Below are positions 57,252 through 64,000 of a DNA stretch of 64,000 bases, piece by piece; position 1 is the first letter of the stretch, and each line of letters starts with the position of its first letter. The notes under the pieces are model-generated. The model did not search any database, was not told the origin of the DNA, and was given only the letters and a program-made list of their open reading frames with translations. Source of the DNA: Przewalskia tangutica (taxonomy: Eukaryota; Streptophyta; Magnoliopsida; Solanales; Solanaceae); assembly GCA_029844215.1 (NCBI GenBank), contig CM056721.1:57701815-57765814 (forward strand), read 5' to 3'. A program made the position numbers and the translations under genes.

Positions 57252-58611
57252 TCACTTTCCCTTTGTCGCTCTAATAAAATCCTGCTCTGCTGGGCGCATA
57301 ACTACAGACGGTGATGAACCACCATCGATCCCGGCGTCGAGTCGTAACATCCGCGCCACTGCTCGGACAATTTCTCGCAAATGGCCTGCTGACCGCAAGC
57401 CTAACAAGCTATCTAAGTAGTACGACACTCCCATAAGAACACCTACCACAACGCCATACCGAGCGGGCGCCTCTCTGGCTAACACCCCTTCCTCTCCGAC
57501 ACACTGAATCCACAACTGACTTGGTAGGCTAAGTCATCCCACCCGTATCCCTCCTACTAGGACATTCTCTCCTCACATGGCCCTGACGGCCGCTGGTAAA
57601 TCAAGCATTAGTAAAAAGATGACATTTCCTCGGGATGACGTCTACCACATAGTGAACACTGAGGGACAACTGAATCTGGCTGGCTAGAACCTATGCAAAT
57701 CTGTGAACCAGAAACCCTGGAATTCTGACCAACTCCTAAATACCCCGAACGCCCCAAGTGCGCGGAGGACCACTCAGATCTTGGCGGAGGCGCATAACCA
57801 TCTGGCTGCGAGAAGGTCCGCCTCGAAAGTTACCAGGACCCCGCTGCTCGCCTCTTCACTGATCTTGGTTAATCCGTCGATCTCTACGCTCTCGCCGCGT
57901 GGCGTAAGCTCAGACGCGGCAATGTCCATGTCTGACTGAAGAGCTACTCTTGTACAACTCTCTGCTAGATACTCGTCATGTCCTGTGACATATCGGTGCA
58001 CTCTATCCTCCATGTCTGCCACTAACGCGGGGACATAACGAGCCAATAAGTCAAACTCTATACTGTATTCCCGAACCGTCCGCCCGTTCTGCCTCAACCT
58101 CATAAATTTATCTGCCCGAGCTCTCCTCATCTGCGAGGGCAAGAAGTGTGTAAGAAATGCCTCTGAGGTCTTGATCACTTTCATGATCCGCTGCAACTGT
58201 CGAATAAACTCCTGATGATCTTCCTCAATCCTCAATCCATAGGACTCGGGTGGACTGCAACTCGAAGTCCCAAGTCTCAAAACTATCGGATCTAGGGTGA
58301 ACTCATCGATGCCGGAACCACCGGCTCCCGTCCGTCCTCATTCCCAGCCACCAGACTAGCTAGTAACTGGGTCATCTCCTTGTAACTTATATCCTCTGTT
58401 CCTGGCCGTGGGACTAGAGGCTCAGGTATCGTGGTCTCAGTAGCTACTGCTACTGCTCTAAACTCTCCTGGGGCTAGCGGCGTCGCAGAACTCCCCGAAT
58501 GAAGCTGCTCTCGGATAATGATCGCCCGTGCCACGTAACCCTCTGCGCTCTACTCGCAGCTCCCTCTGCTGCCTTGACCTTCTGGGCTCTGGTTGGCTTG
58601 CGTAGAGGCAT
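57252..58611 (-). pseudogene. X gag polyprotein, nearly complete
   Basis: The start codon 58609-58611 opens MPLRKPTRAQKVKAAEGA. The Gag core is in one 168-codon frame (58280-57774): HQEFIRQLQRIMKV, AFLTHFLPSQMRRARADKF, REYSIEFDLLARYVPALVAD and MEDRVHRYVTGHDEYL. A linker and two degraded CCHC knuckles follow (about 57720-57640 and 57420-57375). The N-terminal part (58534-58292) is in another frame. It is the best Gag in the window and lies beside the only intact primer site. About 450 codons in all, normal for this lineage. Confidence 0.82.
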
Positions 58612-58800
58612 AATGGGTGAAAAGAATATGTCAGAGGGAGTCCAACTTATAACACAACTCTAAGGCACGATCTCAGAGTGAGAAGAATGGAAACCAATCC
58701 TAAATATCATGCAGCCTCCTGATTATAGGTGTGGTGCACAACACACCGATAATCAAGACTCTACTAGATACGGTCTGTAGACACTTTCCGAGGATTAACT

Positions 58801-58812
58801 GCTCTGATACCA
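58801..58812 (-). other. X primer binding site (tRNA-iMet), intact
   Basis: TGGTATCAGAGC on the sense strand, 12 of 12 to the 3' end of plant initiator tRNA-Met, 4 nt inside the 5' LTR. Confidence 0.92.
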
Positions 58813-59419
58813 CTTTTGTCACGACCCGAACCCGGGCCCGCGACTGGTGCCTTACCCCGGGCACCCTAGTGATACAACATCAGAGAAAATCAGCGGAAAT
58901 AAAAACTCATAAAGATAAACAGTGAAATAAGAAAACAGGCTAACCAAAACGGTTACCTTTCTGTATATATAAATAAAAACTTGAACAGTTACATCCCTTT
59001 TACAAATCCTGCCCATAACAGTACTACAGACCTCTAAGAGTTTTATAACAACAACGACGGGACAGGGCCCCGCCATACCCCTGAATGTATAAGAACCTAC
59101 ACTCTCAGGGAATCATACCACAAGATAAGCCTCCGGAGAAACGGAGCTTCCCAAAACGCTGAACTGTGATCCTATGAGCGAGGATCAACAATCGTGTACC
59201 TACTGCGCATGATGAATGCAGCCCCAAGGAGGTCGATAACAGTACCAAGTATGTGAAATCAGAAGTATCAAATAAAATCATAACATTTTAAAACCAATTA
59301 CAAATACGTACGAACAACCAATTTAACTGCACATAGTGCCACAGCATAAACAAGAGAAAAATAGATATAACGTAACTGGTCTTTTCTAGGCCGCTAATGA
59401 TCGAAGCAAGGCCAATCAC

Positions 59420-59690
59420 CCATAGTATCATTATGCGAGCCTAATCCTGGAACTCCCGCAGTCCGCATAGACCACCTAGGTCCGCATGAGGTATTCCTCG
59501 CATCGGGGGTAGCTAACCCGCGGCATCATCCTGGACCCCCGAAGTCCGCATAGTCCTATGGACCGCATGAGGTATTCCTCGTGACGGCGTATACACCCGA
59601 GTGATCAATCTCGAACTCCGCACTCGCGATAGGCCACATAGGCCCGCATGAGGTATTCCTCGCATCGAGGGTGGCAAGTCCTCGGCATCA
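59420..59690 (-). repeat. LTR minisatellite, GAGGTATTCCTC family (X 5' LTR)
   Basis: Three units marked CCGCATGAGGTATTCCTCG, the least damaged copy of this family in the window. Confidence 0.7.
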
Positions 59691-59906
59691 TAACAAGTCA
59701 GGGGGGTATGTGATATAATAGTAGTACAACGGGCTTAGCGTTTAACAATGTAAGCACAACAAGAATAACCCCCTTACACAAACATCACAAGACACTAACA
59801 CACGTAGCATCGTAACATGTTTACTTATCAAACCATCTTACTACACTTTCCAGAAATCAATACAAGACTTTCATAAACAAATAAGTAAACCGTTCCTTCT
59901 ATCTTC

Positions 59907-59954
59907 CTTAAGTCGTTATACCTAACTTCCCATAAAGCTAGTATAACACTTAAG
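59907..59954 (-). other. Conserved LTR hairpin (X, 5' LTR)
   Basis: CTTAAG/CTTAAG, TTATAC/GTATAA, sense UAGCUU/AAGUUA, loop TATGGG; identical to 24526-24573. Confidence 0.72.
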
Positions 59955-60300
59955 CTTTTAAAACCAAGTATTTCTTTTCTTTCAAAAATGATTTATAACT
60001 CTTTTGAAATACTTCAAGATTCTTATTATTTAAAACTCAAGTCAAAAGACATCAAAGTAAAACCAAAACAATTTCCATACCTTCTTTTTAAACCAATCTT
60101 AAGACAAAAGCATGCCTTCCTTTTTTAAACCATTTTAAGACAAAACCATGCCTTCCTTTAAAACAAAGACACTTTTTCCTTTTTAAAGTCAAGTAGCAAT
60201 ATACTTTGTAAACCAAGTGTCTTACTCTTTTAAAAACAAGTAACCTGTACCTTTAAATCAAGTTACTTCTCCTTTCCCAAAATCAAGTTGTTTATAAGTC

Positions 60301-60317
60301 AAGTTATCATTTTAAAT
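60301..60317. repeat. LINE3 target-site duplication, left
   Basis: AAGTTATCATTTTAAAT, repeated at 62373-62389 and identical to the LINE1 TSD at the same LTR position. Confidence 0.9.
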
Positions 60318-60660
60318 AACAAGAGTTAGAGAGAAGTTTCTCTCACTAGGCGAAAATGCTCTCAACATTTCTCCCTAGTCGCTCTTCGCAATCCGCCTCA
60401 TTCTTATGATTTCATCTTCGATTTCATACTCCGTAAATCTGATTTCATCTTTGATTTCATGAGATTGTTCGTCTGTTCATCTTACTTGAATTTGATACGA
60501 AGTTGTTTGAGTAAATTACAGAAATTTTACATCTTGTTCGAAGATTTTTTGAAAATTGTGGAAAGATTGTTCGAGTTTATCAACTTGTCCAAAGATTGTT
60601 ACGAAGATACTTCAACTTGATTAAAGATTACTCAAGAGTTGCATTATCTTCCTTCTAGCC

Positions 60661-62204
60661 ATGAGAAAGAATACAAAGATTTCAGGCAAAAGAATGAAAG
60701 AGATTATTTTGATTGTTCAAGATTACAAGATTCAAGATTTGAATTTGAGGTTTGCATTTCGGGCAGCTCTGCGCGCGCTTGCTTCTCTTCGACAAAGCGG
60801 GTGATTCGGGGTTGTTAGCAAGTCGAGGGTGTTCTTGGTGTGCAAGAGGTCATGATGGTGGTCTTGGGTTGAGGATGCAGCTCTTTGATTTTCCCAACCT
60901 TCCGCAGCACCTTGGACGTCGGATTGGCAGCTACGATTCCGGTAGGCACTCCTGACTATGGAGAGATTGCGGATCTTGATAGGGATCCCGGGTCAAAAGT
61001 GGGTATGGAGGGTGGTTCCGGGTTGCAGGAGGGTGGTGTTGATGTCCAGGGTTGGTGGTTTGAACCCTTGGGTCTCCGATCCTTGGCTTCTGAGTTCAAA
61101 GAGACTTTTCCGGCGGCCACTTTGGATGCCAAGGTGATAGCGGGTCTCGAGGTTGGTCACGGGTTGATTGCGGGACAGGAGGGTGGTCATGGGTCTTTGG
61201 GGAAGTCTATGGGTCACCAGCCTTTGGTTGTTGAGTTCGACATTGTTTCTTTTCCAATTGGCCTTGGAAATGCTAAGGTTTTGGAAGCCGAGGGGTTTCC
61301 TATCCAAAGGAGGTCTAGGAATTTGATGCATTCAATGGGTGCGGATGTCAATGGCACGCCTCATTCAATTGCTTCGGTTTTCAATGGCACGCCTCATTCA
61401 TTAGGTGCAACTTTCGGGGTTGAGTTTGTTGGGAATTCAAGTGTTGCGGTTTCCGAAACGTCACCCATTCTTGAGGGGTTGACGGGTAGCATGGGTGGGC
61501 ACGGGTCGATGGCGGTTCTTGAAGGTGGTTCCGGGTCGAAGGAGGGTCGGGCGGTGGTCATGGGCTGCTGATTGGTCTTTATGGTGGTCACGTGTCAAGG
61601 CTGGAGCCCAAGGGTCATCGGTTCAAGATTGTTGGGTCCGAAGTTGGTTCAATTCCCATGGCTCTTGGTTGTACAAACCGTGCGGAATTTGAACAGCCTA
61701 CTCTTCAAACGAGACTTGGTAACTTGGGGAATTTAATAGCGGAGAGTACCAAGGAAACATCTCATTCAATAGGGCTTCGAAACTTGATAAGGGTGGGTAC
61801 CGATGGGTCTACTCTTCTTTTGAAGTCAAAAGTCATGAAACCATAGGGCAACTCGTCCAAAGAGGTTTGGTAACTTGATGGCTACGGAACCGGCGGCTAC
61901 ATTTCAAATGAGTCTTGGAAGAGCAACTAATGTGGAATTTGAAGGATCATTCTTTTCCAAGAAGCCTAAGGAGTCTGACCTTGTTTCGGCCAACAAAGCA
62001 CTTAATGCCGAGGGACATGAGCCATTTATGGCAACCATTCCCAATGATGCACTAGTCTTGATTTCCCCCATGAATCCAACTATTGCACCTACTGAGCGTG
62101 CAAATGATACTAGGGAGTCACAACAAATTAAGGAGCCTAATCCAACGAATGAAAGTCCAAGTACGAAGATTGGAAGAGTATTTCACTACCCCCCGATTAC
62201 TTAA
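60661..62204 (+). pseudogene. LINE3 ORF1-like protein, divergent
   Basis: A candidate start at 60661 (MRKNTKISGKRMKE) is open for 47 codons. The frame then shifts; 60885-61571 is open for 228 codons and is Gly/Ser/Val-rich with repeated GG(S/H)GS runs and paired NGTPHS segments. Two more shifted pieces follow (61592-61846, 61875-62204) with recurring VEF-G/AEFE/NVEFEG patterns. It ends YPPIT and TAA, directly before the ORF2 start. I see neither DUF4283 nor a CCHC knuckle. Position and ends make it LINE ORF1; its function is not recognisable from sequence. Confidence 0.6.
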
Positions 62205-62235
62205 ATGAAGATACTATCTTGGAATGTCCCGGATA
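62205..62235 (+). pseudogene. LINE3 ORF2 remnant
   Basis: ATGAAGATACTATCTTGGAA encodes MKILSW and one more residue, matching the ORF2 start of LINE1 and LINE2, then joins the 3' UTR. TAA and ATG are adjacent here (62202-62207). Confidence 0.75.
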
Positions 62236-62283
62236 GATAGCATTTAATTTTCATGTTGAAGTTTATTTTCTTGTTCTTGTTTA

Positions 62284-62308
62284 CGTTGAGGATTGAGAAC
62301 CCTCAACG
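62284..62308 (+). other. LINE3 3' UTR stem-loop
   Basis: CGTTGAGG/CCTCAACG, 8 bp, loop with TTGAGA, about 55 nt before poly-A; the same stem as LINE2. Confidence 0.65.
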
Positions 62309-62372
62309 ACTGATTGTTGCTTCCTGAGCTTTTCTTTTTAGTAATAATATTTGCATTTACCCGGAAAAAAAA

Positions 62373-62389
62373 AAGTTATCATTTTAAAT
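62373..62389. repeat. LINE3 target-site duplication, right
   Basis: AAGTTATCATTTTAAAT after ten A residues. Confidence 0.9.
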
Positions 62390-62812
62390 CCAATGAGTGA
62401 GGTTTTACAACTTTTTAACATAATTCAAGCCCTTAATATTTCATAACAAGTCACTTAACTTTGGAATCAAGTCAAGGACACAAAAGGAAAATCAAATTCC
62501 TTTAAACACACGTGCGTCTACCGACTCCTCTTCAAGATCCAACTCCAAAAAGTGAAGAACACTTAGGTTCCAACACTACCAACTTTCGGCCAAGGGGGTG
62601 TATCTAGGCTAGGGGTGTGAAATATTTTCCAACACTTGGTTCACAATCTTCCTAACACCTTAAGGAAGAACACTTAAAAGTTTAAGGATTTTTGGACAAC
62701 TTTTGGTCAAGGGGGAGGCCAATTGCCGAGACACTCAAGGGAGGGGAGGGAGGATTTATCAAGACTTGTAATCTCTAAGTGCTGGATGAATAAGTCTTGC
62801 AAGCTTAAGGGG

Positions 62813-62820
62813 TGTTTATA
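62813..62820 (-). promoter_or_regulatory. TATA box of the X 5' LTR
   Basis: TATAAACA on the sense strand. This is the promoter position for X itself. LINE3 lies downstream of it, inside the transcribed leader. Confidence 0.6.
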
Positions 62821-63343
62821 GAGAAATCAAGGGCTAGGATTAAAGCAAGTGTGTGGTCAAGATTGGGCCATGTGTGTGTGGGTCCCACTTATCTATCTAC
62901 TACACAAAATATCTTCAAGACTTTGACCAAATGTTTTTGGTCTTTAAAATGCCAAAAACGTGTAGAACATGTCCATCAATTCGTCCAACATGTGCCACCT
63001 AGGGGTGACACATGTCGCCCACCTATTGGTCCAAAATATTTCATCTTCCGAAAAAAATATCCGTAATGCCAAAAATCCGAAAATAAAGTGGGCCTCACAA
63101 ACCGTAAATTCCTCCCGTGGGCCCCACGTGACCAATTCCGGAAAATAAAATTCCATAGTTCTAAATTAATCCCAGAAGTCCAAATACCAAATCTGGGAAT
63201 CCAATTCCCATAACGAACCTTTTTCCTTCACAAGATCCGAAAACTTTTCCGTCGAAAAATCACATCTTACTTCCTTTCCAATTTATGTCGTATTCTCGTA
63301 CGTACGTCCTCATATACATACTCTGGAACTACGGGGTGTAATA

Positions 63344-63348
63344 ATTAT
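63344..63348. repeat. X target-site duplication, right (ATTAT)
   Basis: Copy of 16501-16505; V coding sequence resumes immediately after it. Confidence 0.88.
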
Positions 63349-64000
63349 GATGTCGATATCCTGTACCACCCAGGGAAGGCCAATGTTGTGGCAGATGCCC
63401 TTAGTCGTAGGTCGATGGGGAGTCTATCAGATGTGCAGCCAGAGAGGAGGGGCATGGTCCGCGAGTTACATCAGCTAGCGAGCCTTGGAGTCCGACTGAT
63501 TGGTTCTGATAGCAGTGGGGTTCGGGTTCGAGAGGTTGCCGAGTCTTCCATCGTCGAGGAGGTGAAGAGGCAATAGTTTGAGGATCCGATTTTGACACGG
63601 TATCGTGATACGACTCTTCGCAGGAGAAGGTCCTTTGAGGTAGCACCATGGGTGCTAAGGTTTAAGGGCAGTGTGTGTTCCGGATATTGCGATTTCCGGC
63701 AAAGAGTTCTAGGGAAGCACACAGCGGCGTTTCATCCATCCGGGTCGACAAAGATGTACCACGACCTCGACCGTGTATTGGTGGGATGGCACAAGAGGAC
63801 GTTGCGAGTTTGTTGCTCGCCCGCGTGTTGTCGCAGTAAGGTAGAGCACCAGAGGCCTGGTGGGTTGTTGTAGACGATAGAGATTCCGACCTGGAAGTGG
63901 GAGGTGATCAACATGGACTTTATCACAGGGTTACCTCGCACTCAGAGGAAGCATGATTATATCTGGGTTATCGTCAACAGGCTGACGAAATCGGCCCACT
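63349..64000 (+). pseudogene. V pol, continued: RNase H end and integrase start
   Basis: Open from the X junction: DVDILYHPGKANVVADALSRR closes RNase H, and the SMGSLSDV and MVRELHQLASLGVRL linker follows to a stop at about 63576. The integrase HHCC region is shifted (MYHDL near 63755, WHKRTLR near 63787; the CC part is damaged near 63825). KVEHQRPGGLL, then WKWEVINMDFITGLPRTQRK and IWVIVNRLTKSAH (63885-63999), is the start of the catalytic core with its first Asp. The element runs out of the window. Confidence 0.82.

Larger units (their letters stand above)
60318..62372 (+). mobile_element. LINE3: short L1-type element lacking ORF2
   Basis: 2.06 kb with a perfect 17-bp TSD and poly-A tail. 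It has a 5' region (TTAGAGAGAAGTTTCTCTC), an ORF1-like reading frame, the first few codons of ORF2, then directly the 3' UTR. The 3' UTR stem-loop and the AGTAATAATATTTGCATTTACC end match LINE1 and LINE2, but the body does not. This structure (both ends kept, enzyme removed) fits a non-autonomous LINE derivative moved by a full-length relative. Confidence 0.85.
16506..63343 (-). mobile_element. Element X: Ty3/gypsy element with nested insertions
   Basis: The ends are TGTCACGACCCGAACC (left) and GGGGTGTAATA (right, terminal CA changed to TA), flanked by ATTAT on both sides. Pieces of the 3' LTR are 16506-17477, 24418-24935, 39777-39860, 44562-46049 and 55595-55608. The internal region is 55609-58816 and the 5' LTR is 58817-63343. 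Removing Z, LINE1, LINE2, T and LINE3 leaves an element of roughly 9 kb. It interrupts the V RNase H domain. Confidence 0.85.
58817..63343 (-). repeat. X 5' LTR (carries LINE3)
   Basis: Starts TGTCACGACCCGAACC and ends ACGGGGTGTAATA. Compared with the 3' LTR pieces it lacks about 70 bp (at 62393) and about 550 bp (at 62522) but is otherwise very similar, except in 59150-59690. Minisatellite 59420-59690, hairpin 59907-59954, TATA 62813-62820. Confidence 0.9.

Noticed and set aside
60885..61571. 228-codon frame as a novel host gene
   Set aside because: It lies between a LINE 5' region and an ORF2 start within a perfect 17-bp TSD and poly-A tail, so it belongs to LINE3.

Overview
This window is repeat-rich plant nuclear DNA made entirely of nested retrotransposons. 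I see no host gene, tRNA, rRNA or bacterial-type feature. The plant assignment rests on Ty3/gypsy elements with a tRNA-iMet primer site, a chromovirus-like Gag-Pol with integrase and chromodomain-type tail, long LTRs with a TATAAATA core promoter, and L1-type LINEs whose ORF1 has a DUF4283 domain plus a CCHC knuckle. A eudicot is likely. Solanaceae is plausible but not shown by the sequence.

The nest was resolved from element ends and target-site duplications (TSDs). The outermost element, A2 (minus strand; LTR pieces 673-2883 and 8180-8656, internal stub 8657-8737), holds A1 (1-672, cut by the window edge), B (about 2884-8179, complete, gag-only) and C (from 8738). C is split at 10832 by V, a plus-strand element with gag and pol. 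V is split inside its RNase H domain by X (16506-63343, minus, TSD ATTAT); V resumes at 63349 and runs off the window. The left-hand (3') LTR of X has been blown up from about 3 kb to 39 kb by insertions: solo LTR Z (17478-24417, itself holding solo LTR W, 20448-24048), LINE1 (24936-39759, itself holding Y, 26725-36382, TSD TGTAG), LINE2 (39861-44550) and T (46050-55589, plus strand). The right-hand (5') LTR of X holds LINE3 (60318-62372). The deepest chain is A2 > C > V > X > LINE1 > Y, six levels.

Two sets of gypsy elements are present. V and Y have LTRs starting TGTTATACCCCG and carry gag plus PR-RT-RH-IN. B, T and X, with A1, A2, W and Z, have LTRs starting TGTTACACCCCG; where an internal region is visible it has gag but no complete pol. 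All share the primer site, a purine tract, related Gag and, except B, a conserved hairpin in the LTR. The simplest reading is that pol-less elements were mobilised by V/Y-type proteins.

Most reading frames are broken. Part of this may be false: four of five primer sites have lost the same single A, and CAG/CTG sites differ systematically between copies, a pattern that looks like long-read consensus error at CHG-methylated DNA. Calls of 'pseudogene' below therefore describe the sequence as given.

The most interesting signals are a covarying LTR hairpin shared by both sets of elements, two different LINEs at the same base with the same 17-bp TSD in the two LTRs of X, a 183-bp higher-order repeat array in Z, and a coding-like 0.28-kb insert of unknown origin in one LTR of T.
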